Shown here: piece by piece, positions 36,350-45,095 of the stretch
Numbering within the stretch: position 1 is the stretch's first letter
How the letters are laid out: the number at the start of each line of letters is the position of its first letter
From: Arthrobacter sp. efr-133-TYG-118
GTDB taxonomy: Bacteria; Actinomycetota; Actinomycetes; Actinomycetales; Micrococcaceae
Reading direction: 5' to 3'
DNA: 64,000 bases
NCBI RefSeq assembly: GCF_030209755.1
Contig: NZ_JARVRH010000018.1
Coordinates: 1 to 64,000, forward strand
Translations under genes and position numbers: made by a program
Notes under the pieces: generated by a model
Seen by the model: only the letters and a program-made list of their open reading frames with translations
Told to the model about the DNA's origin: nothing
The model's database searches: none

Positions 36350-37705
36350 TTACTTGAAGAGGTTGTTGACTTGGTTGTTGGCATCGGAGAGGGAGCTGGC
36401 CGGCTTCTTGCCGCTGAGTACTGCGTCCATTGCGGGCTTCATGATGCCGTCAACTTTTGCAGCCTTGTCCGCGATGGGGAAGAGGAACGTGGTGCCGTCT
36501 TTGACCTGCTGGGTGAAGGCGGAGACGTCGACACCCTTGGCTGCGAAGGCCTTGGCAGCCAGATCCGCGGAAGTGGAGATAGCGGGGAACACCACTGCCT
36601 TGTTGGCAACGACGTCCTGGCAGGCTGAGGAACCAAGGTATTCGACCCACTTGGTGGCTGCTGCGGGGTTCTTGGTGCCGGCCCAGATGGAGTCGGCCAG
36701 GCCGTTGAACATTGACGCGCGCTTACCGCTGGGGCCGACGGGCGTGGGGGCGATGGCAGTCTGAATACCCTTGTATCCGGTGTACTGGCCGATCATCCAC
36801 GAGCCGCTGGTGTTGATCGCGGCCTTGCCTGCACCGAAGTTGTCCGACACGCTGGCGCCTACCGTTGTTTCAAGTTTGGGCATGTAGCCCTTGTCCGCCA
36901 GCCCTGCCCACCAGGCGATGGTTTCCTGGAACTTGGGGTCGTCGTAGTTGAACTTGGTGCCCCACGGGTTCTTGTCGGTAGCGGTCCAGCCGGTGGTTGC
37001 TGCGAGGAAGCTCCACTGGGTCTGGCCCTGGCCGGAGCCGGAGGACTCCAAGCCCAAGCCGTAGACGGCCACGTTGTTCTTGTCGAAGCCGGCTTCGTCT
37101 CCGCGCTTGCCGTTCTTGTCCACGGTCAGGTGGGCGATGGTCTTTTCGTAGCTGCCGCCGTCCTTGGGGTTCCAATCGAGCTTGGCCATCTGCTCGGCAG
37201 TGATGCCGGCGGAGTCGGTCATGGCCTTGTTGTAGAAAAGGCTGATGGTGTCCCAGTCCTTCGGGAGGCCGTAGCGCTTGCCGTCCTGGCCCACCCAGAG
37301 ATCGGCCAGGCCCTTGTTGTAGCTGTCCAGTTTGACGCCGTCCTTGGCTACGGCGTCGTCGAGGGCCAGCAGCTGCTTCTTGGAAGCGAACTCCGGGTAC
37401 TTGGACAGGTGGTCGGTGAAGACGTCAGGGGCGGTACCGGACACGAAACCGTTGGTCAGGGTGGTCCAGTAGTCGTCCCAGCCGCGCTGGGTGATTTTGA
37501 CCGTGATATTCGGGTTGGCCTTGGTGAAGTCACTCGCGCACTGCTGGTAGGCCGGGAGCTGGTTGGCGTCCCACAGCCAGTAGTTGATCTCGCCCTTGGC
37601 TTCGCTGGAGGCGGGGGCGGATCCGCCGCCACAAGCGGAGAGTGATAGCGCGGCCGCGACAGCGACGGTGACGGCAGCTGCGACGGTGCCAATGGATTTC
37701 TTCAT
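36350..37705 (-). CDS. Sugar ABC transporter substrate-binding lipoprotein (alpha-galactoside system)
   Basis: A 451-residue extracellular solute-binding protein, family 1. The signal peptide ends in the lipobox LSAC with Cys25. The mature part (TKANPNITVKITQRGWDDYW and similar) is typical of carbohydrate binders. It lies third in a four-gene operon of permease, permease, binding protein and GH36, so it probably binds raffinose, melibiose or stachyose, like MsmE. No ATPase gene is present, so a shared MsmK/UgpC-type ATPase elsewhere is expected. Confidence 0.92.
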   Translation of the reverse strand: MKKSIGTVAAAVTVAVAAALSLSACGGGSAPASSEAKGEINYWLWDANQLPAYQQCASDFTKANPNITVKITQRGWDDYWTTLTNGFVSGTAPDVFTDHLSKYPEFASKKQLLALDDAVAKDGVKLDSYNKGLADLWVGQDGKRYGLPKDWDTISLFYNKAMTDSAGITAEQMAKLDWNPKDGGSYEKTIAHLTVDKNGKRGDEAGFDKNNVAVYGLGLESSGSGQGQTQWSFLAATTGWTATDKNPWGTKFNYDDPKFQETIAWWAGLADKGYMPKLETTVGASVSDNFGAGKAAINTSGSWMIGQYTGYKGIQTAIAPTPVGPSGKRASMFNGLADSIWAGTKNPAAATKWVEYLGSSACQDVVANKAVVFPAISTSADLAAKAFAAKGVDVSAFTQQVKDGTTFLFPIADKAAKVDGIMKPAMDAVLSGKKPASSLSDANNQVNNLFK

Positions 37706-37756
37706 GGTGGACCTTTCAGGGGGTTGCGATAGAACGGGGCGGTGCTGGGGGATGAC

Positions 37757-38716
37757 TTACTTGATGCCGGAGAAGCCGATGGAGTTGACCACCTTCTTGC
37801 CGAAGGCGATGAAGAGGATCAGGACGGGCAGCGCTGCCACGAGGGTGGCGGCCATGAGTCCGCTCCAGTCCGGTGCACCCTGCGGGGACTGTGACTTGAA
37901 GACGCCCAGGCCCACGGTGAGGACGCGGACACTCTCGTCCTGGCCCACCAGGAGCGGCCAGAAGTACTCGTTCCACTGGCCGATGAAGGTCAGCAGCGCC
38001 AGGGTGGCCAAGGGTGCTGCGGCATTGGGGATCACGATCTGGAAGAAGATCCGGAGGTGTTTGGCGCCGTCGAGCATGGCTGCCTCTTCCACTTCGCGGG
38101 ACATGCTCAGGAAGAATTGGCGCAGGAAGAAGATGGCGAACGGCGTCATGAACATGAAGGGCAGCGCCAGCCCGGCGAAGGTGTTGAGCAGGCCCAGGTT
38201 CTTGATCATCAGGAAGTTCGGCAGGGCTGTGAAGATCGGCGGGACCATCATGGTGGCCAGGAAGATCGCGAAGACCTTGTTGCGGCCGGGCCAGCGCAGC
38301 CTGGAAAAGGCGTAGGCGGCCATTGCGCTGAAGAAGACCTGGCCGGCGGTGGTCATGGTGGCGAAGATGATCGAGTTTCGCAGGTAGAGCCAGAAATTGA
38401 TGTCGGCGCCGGAACCGCCTTCGGCGATTGCTTGCTCGGGGCTTTGCAAGCCGAAGACTCGCTGGAACGCGCCCCAGCTGAAGTCCGCCGGAAGGAGGTT
38501 GCCCGCGTTCGAGGCGAGCGAATGGTTGCTGGACAATGCTGTCCGGAGCATCCAGAGGAACGGGGCGAGGGTGACCGCGACGGCGATCACTATGAGGACC
38601 CAAGCGCCTGCGCGGCGCCAGTTGAAGGGTTTCGTGCGCGTGCGGCGCGACTGCGGGGAGCCGACGACGGCGGTGGCGGACTCCCGCAAACGGCGGGAAT
38701 TGGTGGAGGTACTCAT
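37757..38716 (-). CDS. Sugar ABC transporter permease, MalG type
   Basis: A 319-residue membrane protein with six helices after an Arg-rich cytoplasmic N-terminus. The EAA loop (REVEEAAMLDGAKHLRIFFQIVIP) couples it to the ATPase. It pairs with the MalF-type permease 12 bp upstream. Part of the alpha-galactoside importer. Confidence 0.92.
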   Translation of the reverse strand: MSTSTNSRRLRESATAVVGSPQSRRTRTKPFNWRRAGAWVLIVIAVAVTLAPFLWMLRTALSSNHSLASNAGNLLPADFSWGAFQRVFGLQSPEQAIAEGGSGADINFWLYLRNSIIFATMTTAGQVFFSAMAAYAFSRLRWPGRNKVFAIFLATMMVPPIFTALPNFLMIKNLGLLNTFAGLALPFMFMTPFAIFFLRQFFLSMSREVEEAAMLDGAKHLRIFFQIVIPNAAAPLATLALLTFIGQWNEYFWPLLVGQDESVRVLTVGLGVFKSQSPQGAPDWSGLMAATLVAALPVLILFIAFGKKVVNSIGFSGIK

Positions 38717-38728
38717 GGCGGGGTTTCC

Positions 38729-39670
38729 TTAGTCCAGGTCCGTCTCGTTGCCTTTGAGGAACTTCATCTGGATGAAGGCCACCAGGGCGAGAATGATGAA
38801 GAGAATGACGGACAGCGCTGAGGCGTAGCCGAAGTCGGACTCGCCGAACGCCTTCTGGTAGATGTACATCTGGATGACCCGGGAGGCATTGACAGGTCCG
38901 CCTTGCGTAGTGACAGCCACGGTGTCAAAGACTTGGAATGAACCGATCACGGTGACCACCAGGACCAGGGCCAGCACCGGGCGCAGGAGCGGCATGGTGA
39001 TGCTCCAGAAGGTGCGGGTGGGGGAGGCCCCGTCAAGGTTGGCTACTTCGTAGACGTGGTTGGGGATGGACTGGAGTCCTGCGAAGATCAGCAGGGCGGT
39101 GTAGCCCATGTGCCGCCAGACGTTGACGAAGGCAATGGTGGGAATGGCCCACTGTTCGCTGCCGAAGAAAGCGATGCGGGGTAGGCCCATCCAGCTGATG
39201 ACTTCATTGACGATGCCCAGCTGGTAGTCCAGCATCCAGAACCAGAGCAGTGCGACGATCACGTTCGCCACCAGGAACGGCAGCAGCAGGACGCCGCGGA
39301 TGAAGGTCGATTTGGCCACGCGGTGCATGAGGAGCGCGAGTCCGATGGCGATGACGGTCTGGAAGCCGATGTTCAGTGCCACGTACTGCACGGTGACGGC
39401 CATGGCGTTCCAGAAGAGATCGTCGCTGAAGATTGTCGTGTAGTTCTTCAAGCCGATCCAGGTGGGATCACCCAGGATGCTGTACTCGGTGAAGCTGAGG
39501 TAGATGCCCCGGATAGTGGGGACGAGGAAGAAAAGAACGAAGCCGATCATCGCCGGGAAGATGAAGAGCAATGCGATCTTCAAGTCACCGATCCGGCGAA
39601 TGCCGAACTTGGCTGGTTTGCCCGGTTTGGGAAGCGCGGCGGGCTCCGCGTGTTTGGCAAGGGTGGTCAT
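38729..39670 (-). CDS. Sugar ABC transporter permease, MalF type
   Basis: A 313-residue membrane protein with six helices and the EAA loop YEVANLDGASPTRTFWSIT. First gene of the alpha-galactoside operon, transcribed from the divergent region that holds two operator-like sites. Confidence 0.92.
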   Translation of the reverse strand: MTTLAKHAEPAALPKPGKPAKFGIRRIGDLKIALLFIFPAMIGFVLFFLVPTIRGIYLSFTEYSILGDPTWIGLKNYTTIFSDDLFWNAMAVTVQYVALNIGFQTVIAIGLALLMHRVAKSTFIRGVLLLPFLVANVIVALLWFWMLDYQLGIVNEVISWMGLPRIAFFGSEQWAIPTIAFVNVWRHMGYTALLIFAGLQSIPNHVYEVANLDGASPTRTFWSITMPLLRPVLALVLVVTVIGSFQVFDTVAVTTQGGPVNASRVIQMYIYQKAFGESDFGYASALSVILFIILALVAFIQMKFLKGNETDLD

Positions 39671-39714
39671 CTTCGACCCTTTCCTGACTGTGATGTGGGT
39701 TACAACTGATGGAA

Positions 39715-39730
39715 ATCTACACGAGTAGAT
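39715..39730. promoter_or_regulatory. Operator-like palindrome 1 (ATCTAC-ACGA-GTAGAT)
   Basis: A 16-bp palindrome with 6-bp perfect arms, 45 bp upstream of the MalF-type permease start. The CGAG/GTAGAT half recurs 76 bp away. The size and CG centre fit a LacI-family site, and a LacI-type gene lies 1.4 kb downstream. Confidence 0.65.
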
Positions 39731-39790
39731 ATGAAGCGGTCAAGTAAGTTTGTGAAGTTTTGTTCGAATATTTTGGATTTCTTGCTTTTT

Positions 39791-39806
39791 GTTGACTCGA
39801 GTAGAT
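39791..39806. promoter_or_regulatory. Operator-like site 2 (right half identical to site 1)
   Basis: GTTGAC-TCGA-GTAGAT: the right half and CGA centre match site 1, the left half is degenerate. The two sites lie in an AT-rich 228-bp divergent region between the permease and the oxidoreductase gene, so a repressor could bind both and loop. Confidence 0.55.
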
Positions 39807-39898
39807 CCCGGTGATTCACTGGCCTGAGTCACTCGTCGTACCGCTTCCGGCGCGCCGAGGGCATTCTGAAGCCACACACCTGAATCGAAGGGCTAACA

Positions 39899-41101
39899 AT
39901 GACGTTTTCTATGGGAGTAGTAGGCCTTGGCCAGTTCGGCGGCCAATTTGCCCACCTCTTCAAGCTCCACCCCGGGGTTTCCGCCGTCTATGCTGTGGAC
40001 GAGCTCCCGGAACGGGCTTCCAAAGCCGTTGAACAGCTGGGGCTCGACGGCACCATGGGCAGTTTCGACGAGTTGCTGGCCTCCGACGTCGACGCCGTCG
40101 CCATCTTCACGCAGCGCTGGACGCACGGGCCGCTGGTGATCAAGGCGCTGCGCGCCGGGAAACACGTCTATTCGGCCGTTCCCATGGCAATCTCCGAGGA
40201 GCAGATCGCAGGAATCATCGACGCCGTGCGTGAAACCAAGCTTGTCTATGCCATGGGAGAGACCAGCTTCTACAACCCCGCCACCGTCTATGCCCGCAAG
40301 CAGCACGCCGCCGGCAAGTTCGGCCGCATCTTCTACACCGAAGGCGACTACGTCCACGACATGGACCTGGGCTTCTACGAGGCCTACCAGTACAGCGGCG
40401 GCGAAAACTGGAAAGCAACTGCAAGCTACCCGCCCATGCTGTACCCGACCCACGCCATCGGAGGCGTGCTGGGCGCCATACCGGGACACGCCGTGAGCGT
40501 CAGCTGCATCGGCGTCAAGGACGATCGAGGCGACGGGGTCTTCGACAAGGAAGTCAGCATGTTCGACAATGACTTCTCCAACGCCACTGCGCTGTTCGAA
40601 ATGAACGACGGCGGCGTGATGCGCACCAATGAGATGCGCCGCGTCGGCTACCCCTCGCACATCCGGGAATCGCGCTTCCGCTTCTTCGGCACGGAAGCAA
40701 GCTTTGAACAGCTGGCCACCACCACGCTGTGGCAGGACAAAGAGGGAGTACTCGACGTCTCGGACCAAGTGGAGACCAAGCCCAGCATGTCGGCCGATGA
40801 CCCCTCGTTGGCGGACGTGGCCCCCGAACTTCGCGGTGCGTTCATCTCCGGGCTCGCTCCGGTGCACGACGCCGGCCGGCTCCCGGTTGAATTCGAGGGA
40901 GCCCCCACCGGGCACGAAGGCAGCCACCAGTTCCTGGTGGACGACTTCGTCACGGCCGTGAACAAACGAAGCCTTCCCCCGGTCAACGCCTGGGTGGCGG
41001 CGCGCTTCACGCTTCCCGGCGTCGTGGCGCACGAGTCCGCCCTCCGCGGCGGCGAGAGGCTTCCCATCCGCGATTTCGGCGATGCTCCGGAGGCTTTGTA
41101 G
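39899..41101 (+). CDS. Gfo/Idh/MocA family oxidoreductase
   Basis: A 400-residue NAD(P)-dependent sugar oxidoreductase. The N-terminal Rossmann domain starts MGVVGLGQFGGQFAHLF, and RAGKHVYSAVPMAIS follows as in Gfo/Idh proteins, where the EKP-type motif is replaced by AVP. The C-terminal alpha/beta domain begins near residue 125. Divergent from the alpha-galactoside ABC operon and followed by the LacI regulator 13 bp downstream, so it probably oxidises galactose or a related sugar. Substrate not known. Confidence 0.88.
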   Translation: MTFSMGVVGLGQFGGQFAHLFKLHPGVSAVYAVDELPERASKAVEQLGLDGTMGSFDELLASDVDAVAIFTQRWTHGPLVIKALRAGKHVYSAVPMAISEEQIAGIIDAVRETKLVYAMGETSFYNPATVYARKQHAAGKFGRIFYTEGDYVHDMDLGFYEAYQYSGGENWKATASYPPMLYPTHAIGGVLGAIPGHAVSVSCIGVKDDRGDGVFDKEVSMFDNDFSNATALFEMNDGGVMRTNEMRRVGYPSHIRESRFRFFGTEASFEQLATTTLWQDKEGVLDVSDQVETKPSMSADDPSLADVAPELRGAFISGLAPVHDAGRLPVEFEGAPTGHEGSHQFLVDDFVTAVNKRSLPPVNAWVAARFTLPGVVAHESALRGGERLPIRDFGDAPEAL

Positions 41102-41114
41102 CTAGCATGATCCA

Positions 41115-42134
41115 ATGACTACTTCGGCAGTGCACACCCCGCGCGGACCGGTGACGCGCAAAGACGTGGCCCGGTACGCCGGGGTGAGCACTGCCGTCGT
41201 GAGCTATGTGGTGAACGGCGGCCCCAAGAAGGTGGCGCCGGCAACGGAAGCGAAGGTCCAGGAGGCCATCCGGATCCTGGGGTACCGGCCGAATGCCGCC
41301 GCGCGTGCGCTCAAAATGGGGTCCAACCAAACCCTCGGCCTCGTGATTCCCGACTCCAGCAACCCGTTCTGGGCGCTGCTGGGACACGCGGTGGAAGTGG
41401 CTGCCGCCGAGCGCGGATATGCCCTGCTGTTGACGAATTCCGACAACAACCTGGACTCCGAACGCCGCCACATACGCAACCTCGCTGACCGCCAAGTTGA
41501 TGGAGTGGTCCTGGCCAGCGTCATGTTCGAACCCGATCTACTGGAGCTTTTCGGCACGGAAATCCGCTCGGTCCTGCTGAACCATGCCTCGGTCGCTCCC
41601 GGTTTCAACAGCGTGGGCGTAGACCTTGAAGCCGGCGCCCGCCTGGCCGTGGAACATTTGATCGGCCACGGACACACCAACATTGGACTCGCCATGGGCA
41701 TCACGGCGGACAACGAGGCTGACGGGCGCGAGGAGGGTTGGCGGCGGGCGCTCGAAGCTGCCGGACTCCCGGTTGGGCCGCTCGCCCGCGGCGGGTTCGA
41801 CCGCCCCGGGGGCTATGCTGCCGGACAACGCCTCCTGGCCGCGGACAACCGCCCGACGGCGATATTCGCCAGCTCCGATATGCAGGCAATCGGGCTCCTG
41901 CGGGCAATCCGCGAGGCCGGCCTGTCCGTTCCGGACGATATCGCCGTGGCGTCCTTCGACGGTTCGATCGAGGCCGAATACAGCTGGCCGGCCCTGACCA
42001 CGGTGGAGCAGCCCGTGTGGGAGATGGCAGAGGCGGCAGTATCCGCGCTGGTGGGCGAGAATCGCAACGAACCCCCGCAGCACAGGGTCTTCCCCACCCA
42101 GCTCCGCATCCGGCAATCGTGTGGATGCCCGTAG
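41115..42134 (+). CDS. LacI-family transcriptional regulator
   Basis: A 339-residue repressor. The helix-turn-helix and hinge (TRKDVARYAGVSTAVVSYVVN) occupy residues 14-60, followed by a periplasmic-binding-protein-like sensor domain. It lies 13 bp after the oxidoreductase gene. It probably binds the operator-like sites at 39715 and 39791 and is released by galactose or an alpha-galactoside. It ends at a long palindrome. Confidence 0.92.
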   Translation: MTTSAVHTPRGPVTRKDVARYAGVSTAVVSYVVNGGPKKVAPATEAKVQEAIRILGYRPNAAARALKMGSNQTLGLVIPDSSNPFWALLGHAVEVAAAERGYALLLTNSDNNLDSERRHIRNLADRQVDGVVLASVMFEPDLLELFGTEIRSVLLNHASVAPGFNSVGVDLEAGARLAVEHLIGHGHTNIGLAMGITADNEADGREEGWRRALEAAGLPVGPLARGGFDRPGGYAAGQRLLAADNRPTAIFASSDMQAIGLLRAIREAGLSVPDDIAVASFDGSIEAEYSWPALTTVEQPVWEMAEAAVSALVGENRNEPPQHRVFPTQLRIRQSCGCP

Positions 42135-42145
42135 CGCCCTCCCCA

Positions 42146-42213
42146 GCCCAACTAGCTCGCATTTGTTGTCGTTTTGAGGGCTCATAACGACAACAAATGC
42201 GAGCTAGTTGGGC
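42146..42213. repeat. Long perfect palindrome (28-bp arms), TTGTTGTCGTT family
   Basis: 28-bp perfect arms (42146-42173 and 42186-42213) around a 12-nt loop. The core TTGTTGTCGTT and the outer CCCAACTA match the element at 3194. It lies between convergent LacI and DeoR genes, 12 and 9 bp from their ends, so it could terminate both, but its size and recurrence suggest a mobile or dispersed element. Confidence 0.9.
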
Positions 42214-42221
42214 CTCCGACG

Positions 42222-43001
42222 CTAAGGTGCGGCGATCCTGAGCTTCCCGACGCCGTCGGCGAGGATGCGCCGCGCATCCTCGCCGAGACGCGAATCCGTC
42301 ACGAGCACGTCGGCCTCCTCCAGCTGGGCAATCGAGGCGATGCCCACCGTTCCCCACTTGCTGTGGTCCGCCAAAACCACCACGTTGCGGGCCGCACTGA
42401 TGAAGGCCCGGTTGGTTTCGGCTTCCTGCAGGTTCGGCGTGGTGAATCCGGCCTCCGCATCCATGCCGTGGACACCGAGGAAAAGGGTGTCCAGGTGCAG
42501 TTGCTTCAGCGCGGCCGTGGCGATGGGACCCACCAAAGCGTCCGACGGCGTCCGCTCGCCACCCGTCACGATGACCGGGAAACCCTCCCGGGAACCCGAG
42601 GCATTGTGGAAGAGATCCGCAATCCTGATGGAGTTCGTCACCACCGTGATCCGCGGGCCCTCCAGGAGCACCTTGGCGAGCTCGTAGGTGGTGGTACCGG
42701 CGCTCAGGCCCACGGCCATGCCCTCGTGGACCAGGGTGGCGGCCTCGACGGCGATTGCGTGCTTTTCCTCGATTAACTGGGTGGATTTCAGCTCAAAGCC
42801 GGGCTCGTGGGTCCGGGCGTCGCCGGGTATCTTGGCACCGCCGTGGATGCGCTCGACGAGCCCGGACTCCTCAAGCGATTCGATGTCGCGCCGAACGGTC
42901 ATGGCTGAGACGCCCAGCAGTTGCGCGAGGTCCGAGACACGGACAACCCGTTCACGCTGGACGGCGTCGACGATGGCGGTGTGGCGCGCTGCCTGAAGCA
43001 T
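42222..43001 (-). CDS. DeoR/GlpR-family transcriptional regulator
   Basis: A 259-residue repressor with an N-terminal DeoR helix-turn-helix (RVSDLAQLLGVSAMTVRRDIESL) and a C-terminal sugar-phosphate-binding domain (GLSAGTTTYELA, then GVHGMDAEAGFTTPN). It is the last gene of the beta-galactoside operon, 28 bp after the GH42 gene, and probably controls it in response to a phosphosugar such as a galactose or tagatose phosphate. Confidence 0.92.
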   Translation of the reverse strand: MLQAARHTAIVDAVQRERVVRVSDLAQLLGVSAMTVRRDIESLEESGLVERIHGGAKIPGDARTHEPGFELKSTQLIEEKHAIAVEAATLVHEGMAVGLSAGTTTYELAKVLLEGPRITVVTNSIRIADLFHNASGSREGFPVIVTGGERTPSDALVGPIATAALKQLHLDTLFLGVHGMDAEAGFTTPNLQEAETNRAFISAARNVVVLADHSKWGTVGIASIAQLEEADVLVTDSRLGEDARRILADGVGKLRIAAP

Positions 43002-43029
43002 CGGAACCTTTCTGGAGGACGGCGGGTGG

Positions 43030-45090
43030 CTAGGCGGGAGCGGCGACGACGGCGACGCCTCCGGCAGTAAGGTTTAGCGTACCTCCGGTGGCGGTTCCGC
43101 TCAGGAGCTCGACGCCGTCGAGCGGTACCTCCACGTCCTGCGCGCTGTGGTTGATGACGAAAGTCCAGTCTTTGGCGCCGTTGCTCCTGCGGACGATTTC
43201 CACGTCTTCGGGAGGCTGAACGCCCAGGACCGGCTCCACCCCGGCATCCGAGCAGAGCAGCTGGACCAGTTCGGCCAGTCCTGCGCGACCCAGACTCGTG
43301 GCGACGTAGTAGGCGGCACCGCGTCCGGCGGATCCCGCCCTGCGGGTCACTGCCGGCGAGCCGTCGACGCCGGTGCCTGCGCCGCTTGTGCCTGCGCCGC
43401 CGTCGAACGTGGCCAGAACCTCCGCCCCGGTTGCCTTACCCAGCTCGCTCCAGACCGTCCCGGAGCCAAAGCGGCTCAAGCCCACGGTATCGCCGGAACG
43501 CAGGGGGAAGAATTCCTCCATGCTCACGCCGAGCAGTTCGGAGAATGCCCCGGGATAACCGCCTCCGTTGACCGGGTCCATGCGGATGTGGTCGTTTTCG
43601 TCGACGATTCCGGAGAAATAGGTGATCACCAGGGTTCCGCCGGCTTCGACATACCCATGGAGCCTTGCCGCGCCTTCATCCGTGACCAGGTAGAGCATGG
43701 GCGCGATCACCAGTTTGTAGGCGGAAAGGTCATCGGTGCTTTGCCGGATGTCCGTCGTGACGCCGGCCCGGTACAGGGCGTCGTGCCAGCGCCGCGTTTC
43801 CGGGAGGTTCCGTGCGTCCTCGCTGGGGTGCGAGTCCAGTTCGGTGCCCCAGCGGGCGTCGGTGTCGTGGATGATGCAGGCTTTGGCCTGGACGGTGGAG
43901 CCGGCCACCTCCGAAATGCTCTCGAGCGCATGGCCAAGCTCCACCACTTCGCGCCATACTTTGCTGTCACGACCGGCGTGGGGGACCAGTCCGGAGTGGT
44001 ATTTTTCGGCCCCGGCACGGGAGGCCCGCCATTGGAAGAACAACACGCCATCGGTTCCGCGGGCCACGTGCTGCAGGGAGTTGCGCAGCATTTCGCCCGG
44101 CGCTTTGGCCACATTGCGGGGTTGCCAGTTGACTGCCGAGGTGGAGTGTTCCATCAGGAGCCATGGCTTGCCTTGCGCCCAGCCGCGGGTGAGGTCCGCC
44201 GTCATGGCGAGTTCCTGGAAGTTCCGTTCGTCGGCCGCAATCAGATAGTGGTCATTGGACACGACATCCATGTGCTCGGACCAGCGCCAGTAGTCCACTG
44301 GGGCGCTCAGGCCCATGGTGAAGCCCATGAAATTGGTGGTCACCGGGTGCTTCGAATATGCCCTGATGATGTCTGCCTCTGCGTTGAAGCACTCAAGAAG
44401 GGCATCGGAGGAGAACCTCGCGAAATCCAGTTGCTGCGTGGGGTTCACCCACGTTCCCGAACGGCGCGGCGGCAGGATCTCGGCCCAGTCGTAGTAATGC
44501 TGGGACCAGAAGGCCGTGCCCCAGGCGTCGTTGAGCGCGTCCAGGCTCCCGTACCTGGCTTGGAGCCACTCCTGGAAGCCACGCTCCGCGTGGGGGCCGA
44601 AGTCCGGTTGGTTGTGGCAGCCGTACTCGTTGTGGACATGCCACATCACGACGGCGGGGTGCCCCGCGTAGCGCTGCACGATCGCCGTCGTCAGGGCTGC
44701 TGCCGCCCGGCGATAGTCCGGCGAGCACGCCGCGAAGGCCTGGCGCGAACCGTAACTTTGCCGGACGCCGTCGGCATCCACCGGGAGTGAATCGGGGTAC
44801 TTGCGGCTGAACCAGGGCGGGGGCGAAGCGCTCGCGTTCGCGAGATCCACACTGATGCCGTTGGTGTGGAGCAGGTCAAGGATCCTGTCCAGCCAGCCGA
44901 ACTCGTACCGGCCTTCTTCGGGCTCCAGAAGGGCCCAACTGAAGATGCCGACACTGACCAGGTTCACCCCGGCTTCCTTCATGAGGGCGACGTCGTGTTT
45001 CCAGACCTCTTCGGGCCATTGTTCGGGGTTGTAGTCGCCGCCGAACGCAATCCGGCCGCCCAACTCGTCGACGATGTAATCCATTGCCAT
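43030..45090 (-). CDS. Beta-galactosidase, GH42
   Basis: A 686-residue GH42 enzyme that cleaves beta-galactosides such as lactose or galacto-oligosaccharides. It begins with GGDYNPEQWPEEVW; the acid/base is Glu155 (HVHNEYG) and the nucleophile Glu314 (LLMEHSTS). Trimerisation and C-terminal beta domains follow. No signal peptide. A Gly/Ala/Ser/Thr-rich insertion (GGAGTSGAGTGVDGS) near residue 570 looks like a flexible linker in the trimerisation domain. It follows the ABC permeases by 5 bp. Confidence 0.94.
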   Translation of the reverse strand: MAMDYIVDELGGRIAFGGDYNPEQWPEEVWKHDVALMKEAGVNLVSVGIFSWALLEPEEGRYEFGWLDRILDLLHTNGISVDLANASASPPPWFSRKYPDSLPVDADGVRQSYGSRQAFAACSPDYRRAAAALTTAIVQRYAGHPAVVMWHVHNEYGCHNQPDFGPHAERGFQEWLQARYGSLDALNDAWGTAFWSQHYYDWAEILPPRRSGTWVNPTQQLDFARFSSDALLECFNAEADIIRAYSKHPVTTNFMGFTMGLSAPVDYWRWSEHMDVVSNDHYLIAADERNFQELAMTADLTRGWAQGKPWLLMEHSTSAVNWQPRNVAKAPGEMLRNSLQHVARGTDGVLFFQWRASRAGAEKYHSGLVPHAGRDSKVWREVVELGHALESISEVAGSTVQAKACIIHDTDARWGTELDSHPSEDARNLPETRRWHDALYRAGVTTDIRQSTDDLSAYKLVIAPMLYLVTDEGAARLHGYVEAGGTLVITYFSGIVDENDHIRMDPVNGGGYPGAFSELLGVSMEEFFPLRSGDTVGLSRFGSGTVWSELGKATGAEVLATFDGGAGTSGAGTGVDGSPAVTRRAGSAGRGAAYYVATSLGRAGLAELVQLLCSDAGVEPVLGVQPPEDVEIVRRSNGAKDWTFVINHSAQDVEVPLDGVELLSGTATGGTLNLTAGGVAVVAAPA

Positions 45091-45095
45091 GCGTT

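Noticed and set aside
34568..36628. 686-codon plus-strand open frame opposite the alpha-galactosidase
   Set aside because: High-GC antisense shadow; it spans a hairpin and two genes and shows no domain.
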